Source: Nocardia sp. NBC_00565
GTDB lineage: Bacteria; Actinomycetota; Actinomycetes; Mycobacteriales; Mycobacteriaceae
Length of the DNA: 64,000 nucleotides
Reading direction: 5' to 3'
Assembly: GCF_036345915.1 (NCBI RefSeq)
Contig: NZ_CP107785.1
Location: 744,001 to 808,000, forward strand
Below are positions 55,249-64,000 of this stretch, piece after piece; position 1 is the stretch's first letter, and each line of letters starts with the position of its first letter. A program made the position numbers and the translations under genes. Under the pieces are notes generated by a model that had not been told where the DNA came from, did no database searches, and worked only from the letters and a program-made list of their open reading frames with translations.

Positions 55249-56226
55249 GTGAACCGTGAACAGGACGGCCCTCGCCATGTTCCGGTTCTGCTCCAGCGAG
55301 CCGACGCGCTGCTCGGCCCGGCCCTATCCGAACCCGGGGCGGTATATGTCGACGCGACATTGGGTTTGGGAGGACACGCCGAACACTTTCTGCGGAGCTA
55401 CCCCGGCATTCATCTCGTCGGACTCGACCGCGACACCCACGCGTTGGCACTCGCCGGTGACCGACTAGCGCCGTATGCCGATCGAATCACGTTGGTGCAC
55501 ATCCGATATGACGGAATCGCCGCCGCGCTGAAACAGGCGGGGCTGCCGACAACGGGTTCGGTGAGCGCCATCCTGATGGATCTCGGCGTCTCCTCGATGC
55601 AGCTCGACGAGACCGAGCGCGGCTTCGCCTACTCGGTCGACGCGCCGCTGGATATGCGGATGGATCCGACCACCGGCATCACCGCCGCCGACGTGCTCAA
55701 CACCTATAGCCACGGCGACCTGGCACGGGTGCTGAAAACCTATGGCGAGGAACGCTTCGCGGGCAAGATCGCCTCCGCGGTGTTGCGCCGTCGTCAGCAC
55801 AAGCCGTTCACCACCAGTGCCGAACTCGTCGAATTGCTCTACGCGACAATCCCGGCCGCGACCAGGCGGACCGGCGGTCACCCGGCCAAGCGCACTTTCC
55901 AGGCGCTGCGGGTGGAGGTGAACGGTGAGCTGGATTCGTTGCGCGCCGCCCTGCCCGCGGCATTGGACTCGCTGCGGGTCGGCGGCCGGATCGTGATCAT
56001 GTCCTATCAGTCGCTCGAGGATCGGGTGGTCAAACAGGAATTGGCGCCGCGTACGACATCCAGGACGCCGGTCGACCTGCCGGTCGAATTGCCCGGTATG
56101 GGACCGGAATTCAAGTTGCTGACCCGCGGCGCCGAGAAGGCGACGGAACAAGAGATCGAAGAGAACCCGAGGGCGGCTCCCGTGCGGATGCGCGCGGCGC
56201 AGAGAATCCAGGAGGGGACACCATGA
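55249..56226 (+). CDS. rsmH: 16S rRNA (cytosine1402-N4)-methyltransferase RsmH
   Basis: The 325-residue SAM-dependent methylase has [15 protein letters not shown], the SAM loop [36 protein letters not shown] and a C-terminal [18 protein letters not shown]. It methylates C1402 in the 16S rRNA decoding centre. The GTG at 55249 has GGGAGG 5 bases before it; an upstream frame extension crosses tandem repeats and is unlikely to be coding. The stop overlaps ftsL (ATGA). Confidence 0.93.
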   Translation: MNREQDGPRHVPVLLQRADALLGPALSEPGAVYVDATLGLGGHAEHFLRSYPGIHLVGLDRDTHALALAGDRLAPYADRITLVHIRYDGIAAALKQAGLPTTGSVSAILMDLGVSSMQLDETERGFAYSVDAPLDMRMDPTTGITAADVLNTYSHGDLARVLKTYGEERFAGKIASAVLRRRQHKPFTTSAELVELLYATIPAATRRTGGHPAKRTFQALRVEVNGELDSLRAALPAALDSLRVGGRIVIMSYQSLEDRVVKQELAPRTTSRTPVDLPVELPGMGPEFKLLTRGAEKATEQEIEENPRAAPVRMRAAQRIQEGTP

Positions 56227-57005
56227 GTGTGCGCACGCGCGCCGTCGAGGCGCCGGGCCGGCTCGCTCGCCGGGTTCAGGCCGCCGAGCGGGTGAAATCG
56301 GGTGCCGCACAACGGGCCTACGCCAAGCGCCGGATGCGTGCCGAACAGTCGGGGGATCAGCAGAGCCTGCCCAAGCAGCGCGCATCGGTGATGGCCGCGC
56401 GAATTCCGTTCGTGGCGGCCATCATCGCGTTGCTCGGCTGCGGCCTGGCGCTCACCCTGCTGCTCACCACCCGCTCGGCGGAGGACAGCTATCAGCTCGG
56501 CGACGCCAAAGCGACCAATCGCAAGCTGGCCGACGAACGGGCAGCGCTGCAGCGGGAAGTAGAGGCCGCCGATTCGGCGCCCGAACTCGGCGCTCGGGCC
56601 GGCGAACTCGGGATGATCCCGGCCAAGGATCCGGCCCGCCTGGTGATCGGGCCGGACGGTGGGGTAACCGTGATCGGCAAGCCGACGCCCGCGCAGGGTG
56701 CGCCGGTGCCGCCGTTGAACAGCTCGCCCAACGCGCCCGTCGTACCTCCGTCGGGCAATGCGCAGGCGCGCGGTGAGCGAGTTGTGCCCGTGTCGACCAC
56801 GCCACCGCGGCCCCCGGCGAACACTGGCCAGCCTGCGAATACCGTTGCGGGACACGCGAGTCCGCAGCCAGCGAGCCCGACACCGAGCATCCCGGTCCCG
56901 ACGCCGAGCCCGATCGCGCAGACCCCGGTGGAGACGCCGCAGCCGGAGACTCCACAACCCGAGACGCCGCAACCGCAGACCACCCCGGACGGTGAGATTA
57001 GATGA
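56223..57005 (+). CDS. ftsL: FtsL-like divisome protein with long Pro-rich tail
   Basis: The 260-residue protein has a basic cytoplasmic N terminus (residues 1-58), one transmembrane helix ([20 protein letters not shown]), then a short coiled coil ([19 protein letters not shown]) ending in [17 protein letters not shown]. This is the FtsL pattern at the canonical place between rsmH and pbpB. The C-terminal 110 residues are Pro/Thr-rich with repeats of ETPQP, probably an extended wall-spanning tail. It overlaps both neighbours by ATGA. Confidence 0.85.
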   Translation: MSVRTRAVEAPGRLARRVQAAERVKSGAAQRAYAKRRMRAEQSGDQQSLPKQRASVMAARIPFVAAIIALLGCGLALTLLLTTRSAEDSYQLGDAKATNRKLADERAALQREVEAADSAPELGARAGELGMIPAKDPARLVIGPDGGVTVIGKPTPAQGAPVPPLNSSPNAPVVPPSGNAQARGERVVPVSTTPPRPPANTGQPANTVAGHASPQPASPTPSIPVPTPSPIAQTPVETPQPETPQPETPQPQTTPDGEIR

Positions 57006-58918
57006 GCACGCGGGAGACCAGGCCCGCGTCGCGTCAGCGGCGCGGGCCCGCGCCGTCCAAGGGGGCCGGATCAGCCAGGACGGCAGGATCTTCCAGACGG
57101 ACGGTCGCCGTTGATCGGCCGCTGCGTCTGCGGCTCGGTGTCGGCCGGGTGATCATGCTGGTCGCGCTGGTGGTCGTCGCGGTGCAATTGCTGTGGATCC
57201 AGAGTATTTCCGCGCCGGGGCTGTCCGCGCAGGCGGCCGACCAACGCACCACCACCTTCACCGAGCAGGCGATCCGCGGTCCCATCACCGATCGCAACAG
57301 CAAGTTACTTGCCTTCACTACCACTGCGAAAGACCTGACCTTCCAGCCCGTTCAGGTGCGCAAGGAGCTCGCGGCGGCGAAGGAGAGGAGCGCCAAGGCC
57401 CCCGATCCGGATGAGCGGCTGAAGGCCATTGCCAAGATCATTCACGATAAGCTCGGCAAGCAGGCGCCTACGGAATCGGCGCTGCTGGACAAGCTGCGCA
57501 GCGATGAGCCGTTCGTGTATCTGGCCCGCGATGTCGACGCACGTATCGCCACCGATATCAGGTTGCAGTATCCGGAGGTGGGCGCGGACGCACAGCCGCT
57601 GCGCGAGCACCCCGGTGGGTCGTTGGCGGCCAACATCATCGGCGCCACCGGCTGGGACGGGCACGGTCTGATCGGCCTGGAATCGTCGCTGGACTCGGTG
57701 CTGGCCGGTACCAACGGTTCCCAGACCTATGATCGCGGTTCGGACGGCGCGGTGATCCCCGGAAGTTGGCGCGACAAGCAGCCCGCCATGAACGGCAATG
57801 GTGTCGAGCTGACCCTGGACTCGGATCTGCAGTTCTACGTGCAGCAGCAGGTCCAGCAGGCAAAGGAGATGTCCGGCGCGAATGCGTCTTCGGCGGTGGT
57901 GCTGGACGCCAAGACCGGTCAGGTGCTCGCGATGGCCAACGACAACACCTTCAATCCGGAGTTGGGGTCGGAGAATTGGGGTACGGCCAAGACCAAGAAC
58001 CCATCGGTGGAGGATGTGTTCGAGCCGGGGTCGGTCAACAAGATCGTCACCGCGTCCGCTGCCATCGAGTACGGGCTGACGAATCCCGATGAGGTACTCC
58101 AGGTTCCGGGCAGGATCAGCATGGGTGGCGTCATAGTCTCAGATGCCTGGGTGCACGACGTTGTGCCGTACACGACCACTGGCATCTTCGGAAAGTCCTC
58201 CAATGTCGGCACGCTGATGCTGGCGCAGCGGGTCGGTGAAGAACGGTATGCCGATATGCTCCGGCGATTCGGACTCGGTGTGCGCACCGGGGTCGGGTTA
58301 CCCGGTGAAAGCACCGGTGTCGTGCCTGCCCGCGATCAGTGGTCCGGTTCCACCTTCGCCAACCTGCCCATCGGGCAGGGGCTTTCGATGACAATCCTGC
58401 AGATGACCGGCATGTATCAAGCCATCGCCAATGACGGCGTGCGTATCCCGCCGCGAATCGTGAAGTCCGAGATCGCACCGGACGGCACCCGCACCGAGGA
58501 ACCGCAGCCGGACGGCGTGCGGGTGGTGAGTCCGCAGACGGCTGCGACGCTGCGGACCATGTTCCAGGCCGTCACGCAGCGTGACCGGACCGACGCCAAT
58601 CAGACCGGTACGGGTGCGCCCGCCGCCGTCGATGGTTACCAGGTCGCCGGTAAGACCGGTACCGCGCAGCAGATCGACCCGCGGTGCAAGTGCTACTCCA
58701 ACTCCAGCTACTGGATCACCTTCGCGGGCATGGCTCCGGCCGACAATCCGCGCTACGTCATCGGCATCATGCTCGACGCTCCTATTCGCAGCTCCGACGG
58801 CTCCGGCGGCGGCTCCGCAGCGCCCCTGTTCCACAACATCGCCTCCTGGGCTCTGCAACGCGACCGTATTCCGCCGTCCACGGAACCGTCGCGGCACTTT
58901 GTGCTGCAGGCCGGGTGA
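57002..58918 (+). CDS. pbpB: Septal penicillin-binding protein PbpB (FtsI)
   Basis: The 638-residue class B PBP has a basic N-terminal tail, a transmembrane helix at about residues 45-65, a dimerisation domain (TEQAIRGPITDRNSKLLA), and a transpeptidase domain with SVNK (active-site Ser, in FEPGSVNKIVT), KSSNVG as the SxN motif, and GKTGTAQ as KTG. It crosslinks septal peptidoglycan with FtsW. A CKC pair (RCKCYSNSSYW) follows the KTG motif. The start is coupled to ftsL (ATGA at 57002). Confidence 0.95.
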   Translation: MSTRETRPASRQRRGPAPSKGAGSARTAGSSRRTVAVDRPLRLRLGVGRVIMLVALVVVAVQLLWIQSISAPGLSAQAADQRTTTFTEQAIRGPITDRNSKLLAFTTTAKDLTFQPVQVRKELAAAKERSAKAPDPDERLKAIAKIIHDKLGKQAPTESALLDKLRSDEPFVYLARDVDARIATDIRLQYPEVGADAQPLREHPGGSLAANIIGATGWDGHGLIGLESSLDSVLAGTNGSQTYDRGSDGAVIPGSWRDKQPAMNGNGVELTLDSDLQFYVQQQVQQAKEMSGANASSAVVLDAKTGQVLAMANDNTFNPELGSENWGTAKTKNPSVEDVFEPGSVNKIVTASAAIEYGLTNPDEVLQVPGRISMGGVIVSDAWVHDVVPYTTTGIFGKSSNVGTLMLAQRVGEERYADMLRRFGLGVRTGVGLPGESTGVVPARDQWSGSTFANLPIGQGLSMTILQMTGMYQAIANDGVRIPPRIVKSEIAPDGTRTEEPQPDGVRVVSPQTAATLRTMFQAVTQRDRTDANQTGTGAPAAVDGYQVAGKTGTAQQIDPRCKCYSNSSYWITFAGMAPADNPRYVIGIMLDAPIRSSDGSGGGSAAPLFHNIASWALQRDRIPPSTEPSRHFVLQAG

Positions 58919-58998
58919 GGTGGACAATCCGAGACGACTCGCCGTTGCACCCACCTGTCGTTCCAACGGGTGTCGAGACACCCCAATACCGAGCCGCG

Positions 58999-59029
58999 TT
59001 GTCCGGGTATGACCGATCGTCGGTAACCT
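58999..59029 (+). promoter_or_regulatory. Possible internal promoter for murE
   Basis: TTGTCC (58999-59004) and TAACCT (59024-59029) are separated by 19 bases in the 178-base gap after pbpB, one of the few real gaps in the cluster. The -10 is the same as at the two NlpC/P60 promoters. Confidence 0.35.
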
Positions 59030-59096
59030 GACCTGTCGATCCGAATTCGATCTGCATCGGATGACCGCCCGAGCCATCCAGACCGAGAGGAGCTTC

Positions 59097-60800
59097 GTGC
59101 CCGTGCAGCCCAGTTCGCAGGTGTTGCGTCCGGCTGCGCCGCCGACGACAACCCTGCGGATGCTTGCCGAGCGCACGGGCCTGCGCCCGAGCGGTGGCGA
59201 TGACGACGCGATCGTGGTCACCGGGATAGAGCAGCGCTCGAATGCCGTGCAACCAGGTGACCTGTTCGCCGGACTGGCCGGCGCGCACGCGCACGGCGCC
59301 CGCTTCGCTCGCGACGCCGTCGAGCGCGGTGCGGTGGCCGTGCTCACCGATCCGGCCGGAGTCGAGCTGATCGGAGCTATCGATGTTCCGATTCTGGTGC
59401 ACGACGACCCGCGCGCGGTGCTCGGCGAGGTATCGGCGACCGTCTACGGCAATCCGTCGCATCGGCTGCGCATCATCGGGATCACCGGCACCTCCGGCAA
59501 GACGACCACCGCCTATCTGGTGGAGGCCGGGCTGGCCGCCGCCGGGCTGTCCACGGCGCTGATCGGCACCATCGAGACCAGGATCGGCGGTCGGCGGGTG
59601 CCGAGCGCGTTGACCACGCCCGAGGCGCCGCAGTTGCACGCGATATTCGCGCTGATGGTCGAGCAGGGTGTGGACGCGGTCGTGATGGAGGTCTCCAGCC
59701 ACGCGCTGGCGCTGGGCCGGGTAGACGGCGTGCGGTTCTTGGTCGGTGCGTTCACCAATCTCTCGCAGGACCATCTGGACTTCCACGCCGACTTCGAGGA
59801 CTACTTCGCCGCCAAGCGCAGGCTTTTCGAGCCGCAGTCGCCACTGGCGGCCCGCAATGCGGTCATCTGCGTCGACGACGAGTGGGGACAGCGCCTGGCC
59901 GCCGACCTCGCGCACCCGATCACCGTGTCCACGACCGGTTCCGGCGTGTGGCAGGTGACCGGCGAGGTATCCGCGCATGGCGGCGAGCAGGAATTCACCG
60001 CTGCCGGCCCCGAGGTGAATCTCGATGTGCGCCTGCGGCTTCCGGGCCGCTACAACATCGCCAACGGACTGCTCGCGATCGCCGTGTGCGCCGCCGCAGG
60101 CGTCGATCCCGCCGTCGCCGCGCCCGCGCTGGCCACCGTCGACGTGCCGGGCCGGATGCAGCGGGTCGAGCGCGGACAGGACTTCCTGGCGATCGTCGAC
60201 TACGCGCACAAGCCCGCCGCGGTCGAGTCGGTGATCGCCACGCTGCGCGGCCATCTCGCCACCGATCCGGCGCCGGCGACGGGCCCGGAGGCGGTAGCGG
60301 AGCGTGACCACGCAGGGCGCCGGGAGCGCGAATCGGATACCGCCGGTCGGCTGGCCGTGGTCGTCGGCGCGGGCGGTGACCGGGACGCGGGCAAGCGACC
60401 GCTGATGGGCGCGGCCGGTGCGCGCGGTGCCGATCTGCTGATCATCACCGACGACAACCCACGCACCGAGGATCCGGCGGCGATCCGCGCCGCCGTACGC
60501 GCGGGCGCGCTCGCGGTGCCGGCGGCCGAACGCGGCGAGGTGCGCGAAATCGGGGACCGGGCCGCGGCCATCGCCGCCGCCGTGGACTGGGCGCGCCCCG
60601 GTGACGTGGTGCTGGTGGCAGGCAAGGGACACGAGGCAGGGCAGGAGATCCAAGGTGTGAAGCAGCCGTTCGACGACCGCGACGTGCTCGCGGCCGCGCT
60701 GGAACGGCGACTGGGGGGATCGGAGCGGAGCGATCAGGCGCCGCGGAACACAGAGCACAGTCCGCAGGGGTCGGACGCGGAGGACTTGACGGTTTCATGA
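59097..60800 (+). CDS. murE: UDP-MurNAc-tripeptide synthetase MurE (meso-DAP adding)
   Basis: The 567-residue Mur ligase has GITGTSGKTTTAYLVEAGL (ATP site), the TTPEAPQLHAIF loop, MEVSSHALALGR, FTNLSQDHLDFHADFEDYF and the DDNPRTEDP motif that selects meso-diaminopimelate. A hydrophilic insertion of about 26 residues sits before GRLAVVVGAGGDRD. The C-terminal tail (from SERSDQAPRN) is encoded by repeat-like GAGCGGAGCGA DNA. The GTG at 59097 follows GAGAGGAG. It is coupled to murF (ATGA). Confidence 0.94.
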   Translation: MPVQPSSQVLRPAAPPTTTLRMLAERTGLRPSGGDDDAIVVTGIEQRSNAVQPGDLFAGLAGAHAHGARFARDAVERGAVAVLTDPAGVELIGAIDVPILVHDDPRAVLGEVSATVYGNPSHRLRIIGITGTSGKTTTAYLVEAGLAAAGLSTALIGTIETRIGGRRVPSALTTPEAPQLHAIFALMVEQGVDAVVMEVSSHALALGRVDGVRFLVGAFTNLSQDHLDFHADFEDYFAAKRRLFEPQSPLAARNAVICVDDEWGQRLAADLAHPITVSTTGSGVWQVTGEVSAHGGEQEFTAAGPEVNLDVRLRLPGRYNIANGLLAIAVCAAAGVDPAVAAPALATVDVPGRMQRVERGQDFLAIVDYAHKPAAVESVIATLRGHLATDPAPATGPEAVAERDHAGRRERESDTAGRLAVVVGAGGDRDAGKRPLMGAAGARGADLLIITDDNPRTEDPAAIRAAVRAGALAVPAAERGEVREIGDRAAAIAAAVDWARPGDVVLVAGKGHEAGQEIQGVKQPFDDRDVLAAALERRLGGSERSDQAPRNTEHSPQGSDAEDLTVS

Positions 60801-62311
60801 TCGAGATGACACTGCGGGAGATCGCGGAGGTCGTCGGCGGCACGCTGCACGACGCCCCCGACCCGGAGGTGACGGTAACGGGTTCGGTCGAATTCGATTC
60901 GCGCCGAATCGGTTCCGGTGATCTGTTCCTTGCCCTGCCCGGCGAGCACGCCGACGGACACGACTACGCGCGGGTGGCGGTGGCGGCCGGTGCGGTGGCG
61001 GTGCTCGCGGCCCGCCCGGTCGGCGTGCCCGCGATCGTCGTGGCCCCGAGCCCGGGCACCGTACCCGCGAAATCCGTTGCGCTGGCCGGTGATTCGGACG
61101 GGTCGGGGGCCGCGGTGCTGGCCGCACTCGCTACGCTCGCCCGGGTGAGCGTCGAACGTCTTTCCGCGGCAGGCGGACTCACCGTGGTCGGGGTGACCGG
61201 CTCATCGGGCAAGACTTCGACCAAGGATCTGCTCGCGGCCGTGCTCACCCCGCTCGGTCCGGTCGTCGCACCGCCCGGGTCGTTCAACAACGAGCTCGGC
61301 CACCCGTGGACCGCGCTGCGCGCCGATGCCGACACCCGCTTCCTGGTGCTGGAGCTCTCCGCCCGCGGTCCCGGCCACATCGCCGCACTGACTCGGGTCG
61401 CACCACCGAAGATCGGCGTGGTGCTCAATGTCGGCACCGCCCATCTCGGCGAATTCGGCAGCCGCGACGCCATCGCGCAGACCAAGGGCGAACTCGTCGA
61501 GGCGCTGCCCACGACGGGTCTCGCGGTCCTCAATGCCGACGATCCGCAAGTGGCCGCGATGGCCGCGCGCACCCGGGCCCGCGTAGTGACGGTCGGCCAG
61601 GCGACGAACGCTGAAATCCGCGCCACCGACGTACAACTCGACACCGAGGCACGGGCGGGCTTCACCATGCACACCACCAAGGGCAGCATCCCGGTGCGCC
61701 TCGCAGTGCACGGTGAACACCAGGTCGGCAATGCGCTGGCGGCCGCCGCGGTCGCCCTCGAATGCGGCGCCGATATCGACACCGTCGCGAAGGCACTGTC
61801 CGATGCGCACGCCGCCTCGGCCCGCCGCATGGACGTGCGCACCACCGCCGACGGCGTCACCGTCGTCAACGACTCCTACAACGCCAATCCGGACTCGGTG
61901 CGCGCCGCCCTCAAGGCCCTGGTCACTATGTCGCGGGCCGGCGACACCCCGCGCCGCAGCTGGGCCGTGCTCGGCGAAATGGGTGAACTGGGCGAGGAAT
62001 CCGTCATCGAGCACGACCGGATCGGCCGCCTCGCGGTGCGCCTGGATGTCTCCCGGTTGATCGTGGTCGGTACCGGAAGGCCATCCCACGCGATGCATCA
62101 GGGGGCGGTGATGGAAGGCTCGTGGGGCGAGGAGTCGATCCTCGTGCCCGATATCGGCGCGGCCATCGCGCTGCTCGACGCAGAGGTCGAGGCGGGCGAT
62201 GTGGTGCTGGTCAAAGCGTCCAAGTCGGTCGGCCTGTGGGCGGTCGCCGAGCATTTGACCGGTACGGAACGTGCGGGAACTAGCAGTGGTAGCACGGAGG
62301 CTCTCGGATGA
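60797..62311 (+). CDS. murF: UDP-MurNAc-pentapeptide synthetase MurF
   Basis: The 504-residue ligase begins [19 protein letters not shown], has [19 protein letters not shown] as ATP site, [30 protein letters not shown] and [20 protein letters not shown]. It adds D-Ala-D-Ala to the UDP-MurNAc tripeptide, completing the cytoplasmic precursor. It starts within the murE stop and ends in the mraY ATG, so translation is coupled along the cluster. All Mur ligase motifs are intact. Confidence 0.95.
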   Translation: MIEMTLREIAEVVGGTLHDAPDPEVTVTGSVEFDSRRIGSGDLFLALPGEHADGHDYARVAVAAGAVAVLAARPVGVPAIVVAPSPGTVPAKSVALAGDSDGSGAAVLAALATLARVSVERLSAAGGLTVVGVTGSSGKTSTKDLLAAVLTPLGPVVAPPGSFNNELGHPWTALRADADTRFLVLELSARGPGHIAALTRVAPPKIGVVLNVGTAHLGEFGSRDAIAQTKGELVEALPTTGLAVLNADDPQVAAMAARTRARVVTVGQATNAEIRATDVQLDTEARAGFTMHTTKGSIPVRLAVHGEHQVGNALAAAAVALECGADIDTVAKALSDAHAASARRMDVRTTADGVTVVNDSYNANPDSVRAALKALVTMSRAGDTPRRSWAVLGEMGELGEESVIEHDRIGRLAVRLDVSRLIVVGTGRPSHAMHQGAVMEGSWGEESILVPDIGAAIALLDAEVEAGDVVLVKASKSVGLWAVAEHLTGTERAGTSSGSTEALG

Positions 62312-63384
62312 GGCAGATTCTGTTCGCGGCCGGGATCGCGCTGGCGGTCTCGATCCTGCTGACGCCACTGTTGATACGGATCTTCGCCAAGCAGGGCTTC
62401 GGCCAGGAGATCCGGGTCGACGGCCCGGCCAGTCATCAGGCCAAGCGCGGCACCCCGACCATGGGTGGTGTCGCCATCTTGGTCGGCATGTGGGCGGGTT
62501 ACCTCGGCTCGCATCTGATCGGCATCGGCTACGACGCCGACGGACCATCGGCCTCCGGCATCCTGGTGCTCGGGCTGACCACCGCACTCGGTGTGGTCGG
62601 CTTCCTCGACGACTTCATCAAGCTGCGCAAGCAGCGCAATCTGGGGCTGTCGGCCGCGGGCAAGTACATCGGTCAGCTCAGCGCGGCGGTCCTGTTCGGC
62701 GTGCTCGCGCTGCAGTTCCACGGCGGCAACGGGTTGACCCCGGCGAGTAAGCATCTGTCCTACGTGCGCGACATCACCACGGTGTCGATGGGCGTGATCA
62801 TCTTCCTGTGCTGGGTCTGCCTACTGGTGGTGGCCTGGTCGAACGCGGTGAACCTGACCGACGGCCTGGACGGTCTGGCGGCGGGTTCGATGAGCCTGGT
62901 GCTCGGCGCGTACGTGATCATCACGTTCTGGCAGTACCGCAACGCCTGCGCGACGATTCCGGAGGCCGGCTGCTACAACGTGCGCGATCCGCTGGATCTG
63001 GCCCTGGTCTGCGCCTCGGCCGCGGCCGCATGCGTCGGCTTCCTGTGGTGGAATGCCGCGCCCGCCAAGATCTTCATGGGTGACACCGGTTCGCTGGCAT
63101 TGGGCGGCATGCTCGCCGGACTGTCCATCACGACCCGCACCGAACTGCTGATGGTGGTGATCGGCGCGCTGTTCGTCGCCGAGACCGCCTCGGTGGTGCT
63201 GCAGGTCGCGGTGTACCGCACGACCCGCAACCGGCTATTCAAGATGGCGCCTTTCCATCATCACTTCGAACTCAGCAAATGGGCCGAGACTACGGTGATC
63301 ATCCGGTTCTGGCTGCTCGCGGCAATGGCCTCCGCGGTCGGACTCGGCCTGTTCTACAGCGAATATCTCTCAGCGGTCGGGTGA
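62308..63384 (+). CDS. mraY: Phospho-MurNAc-pentapeptide translocase MraY
   Basis: The 358-residue membrane protein has about ten helices, with [10 protein letters not shown] at the first cytoplasmic loop, [17 protein letters not shown] (the Asp pair of the active site), [25 protein letters not shown] and [13 protein letters not shown]. It transfers phospho-MurNAc-pentapeptide to decaprenyl phosphate to make lipid I. The ATG overlaps the murF stop. murD follows after 7 bases. Confidence 0.96.
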   Translation: MRQILFAAGIALAVSILLTPLLIRIFAKQGFGQEIRVDGPASHQAKRGTPTMGGVAILVGMWAGYLGSHLIGIGYDADGPSASGILVLGLTTALGVVGFLDDFIKLRKQRNLGLSAAGKYIGQLSAAVLFGVLALQFHGGNGLTPASKHLSYVRDITTVSMGVIIFLCWVCLLVVAWSNAVNLTDGLDGLAAGSMSLVLGAYVIITFWQYRNACATIPEAGCYNVRDPLDLALVCASAAAACVGFLWWNAAPAKIFMGDTGSLALGGMLAGLSITTRTELLMVVIGALFVAETASVVLQVAVYRTTRNRLFKMAPFHHHFELSKWAETTVIIRFWLLAAMASAVGLGLFYSEYLSAVG

Positions 63385-63391
63385 AGTAGCG

Positions 63392-64000
63392 ATGGTCGAA
63401 CATTCTCCGAGGGCCCTGCGAACACCGGGGCCCATGCTCGAATTCCTGCGTGGCCGTGACGTATTGGTGGCCGGTTGGGGCGTCTCGGGTCGCTCGTTGA
63501 TCGAGCCGCTGCGCGATATCGGCGCCCGGCCGGTGGTCACCGACGGCGGTGCGGCCGCACTGGCCGAAGCGGCCGGACTCGGCCTGGACATCGCCACCTG
63601 CACCGAACTGGAGACCGCCGACTGGAGCCGCTTCGCGCTGGTCATCACCAGTCCGGGCTGGCGGCCGGATTCGCCGGTGCTGGCCGCGGCCGTGACCGAG
63701 GGCACCCCGGTGTGGGGCGATGTCGAATTCGCCTGGTGGGTCGATCAGGCCAGGATCTACGGCCCGGTCCGCAAGTGGCTGGTGGTGACCGGCACCAACG
63801 GCAAGACCACCACCACCTCGATGGTGCATTCGATCCTGCGGGCCGCCGGTATCGCCAGTGTCGCCTGCGGCAATATCGGGCTGCCGATCCTGGACGCACT
63901 GCGGCGCAGTCCGGGGCCGCAGGTGCTCGCCGTGGAACTGTCCTCGTTCCAATTGCATTGGGCGCCTTCGGTGCGGCCCGAGGCCGGTGTGGTGCTGAAT
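63392..64000 (+). CDS. murD: UDP-MurNAc-L-alanine:D-glutamate ligase MurD (3' partial)
   Basis: This is the first 203 residues of MurD, cut by the window end. The N-terminal Rossmann-like domain (RDVLVAGWGVSGRSLIEPLR) is followed by VITSPGWRPDSPVL, the ATP site VVTGTNGKTTTTSMVHSIL and CGNIGLPILDAL. MurD adds D-Glu to UDP-MurNAc-L-Ala. The ATG at 63392 has no strong ribosome site and probably relies on proximity to mraY; an ATG at 63434 is an alternative. Confidence 0.93.
   Translation, partial: MVEHSPRALRTPGPMLEFLRGRDVLVAGWGVSGRSLIEPLRDIGARPVVTDGGAAALAEAAGLGLDIATCTELETADWSRFALVITSPGWRPDSPVLAAAVTEGTPVWGDVEFAWWVDQARIYGPVRKWLVVTGTNGKTTTTSMVHSILRAAGIASVACGNIGLPILDALRRSPGPQVLAVELSSFQLHWAPSVRPEAGVVLN

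Noticed and set aside
58968..58983. Inverted repeat after pbpB as a terminator
   Set aside because: The arms leave only a 2-base loop, and terminating inside the dcw cluster would be odd; probably chance.

Overview
The window is high-GC actinobacterial DNA of the mycolic-acid group, most likely Nocardia or a close relative. The evidence is PimB' and MptA lipoglycan mannosyltransferases, an LppM-type lipoprotein, a class II DAHP synthase, a PknL / Rv2175c-type pair, a cytochrome bcc cluster (ctaE-qcrCAB) and a dcw cluster opening with mraZ. Gene content largely follows the M. tuberculosis Rv2164c-Rv2196 neighbourhood (order recalled from memory). The plsC-to-qcrB block is inverted relative to the rest, and carotenoid and transport genes have been added. 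No tRNA, rRNA, CRISPR array, insertion sequence or prophage was seen.

Layout. 1-8.2 kb: a degenerate SDR, a FAD-linked oxidase, a Tat-exported PhoD-like phosphatase, a solitary second qcrB with a small downstream gene, and two unrecognised genes. 8.2-16.8 kb, all minus strand: an acyltransferase, a ROK sugar kinase, an ArsA-like ATPase, two SRPBCC proteins, pimB', a membrane-anchored HELTH metallopeptidase and two secreted NlpC/P60 peptidases that share a promoter-like element. 17.4-22 kb: a DEDDh/GIY-YIG nuclease, a solo Lrp-type sensor domain and trpD. 21.6-26.1 kb: ctaE-qcrC-qcrA-qcrB, with a 44-residue ORF coupled between qcrA and qcrB. 26.2-30.8 kb: an Rv2179c-like RNase, aroG, a PASTA-bearing pknL and its divergent Rv2175c-like partner.

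30.8-36.6 kb is a GGPP synthase-crtI-mptA-crtB run that mixes carotenoid and lipoglycan genes; metF is divergent from it. 38.1-46.6 kb is an eight-gene minus-strand operon: a small membrane ORF, an LLM monooxygenase, a peptide-type ABC importer, a DUF1684 protein and a second LLM monooxygenase. Its leader folds as a SAM-I riboswitch whose P1 helix covers the Shine-Dalgarno sequence of the first gene. I infer an organosulfur uptake and oxidation operon that SAM shuts off, which is the most interesting system in the window.

47.9-52.9 kb is a second carotenoid operon (GNAT protein, CrtO/CrtD-like oxidoreductase, CruF-like protein, LppM, family-2 glycosyltransferase) with a LexA/SOS-like box in its promoter region. 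53.1-64 kb holds a HEPN-type gene, a DUF3040 gene and the cell division and wall cluster mraZ-rsmH-ftsL-pbpB-murE-murF-mraY-murD, the last cut by the window edge. Three TGGGG-type repeats at 10-base spacing precede mraZ and fit MraZ autoregulation.
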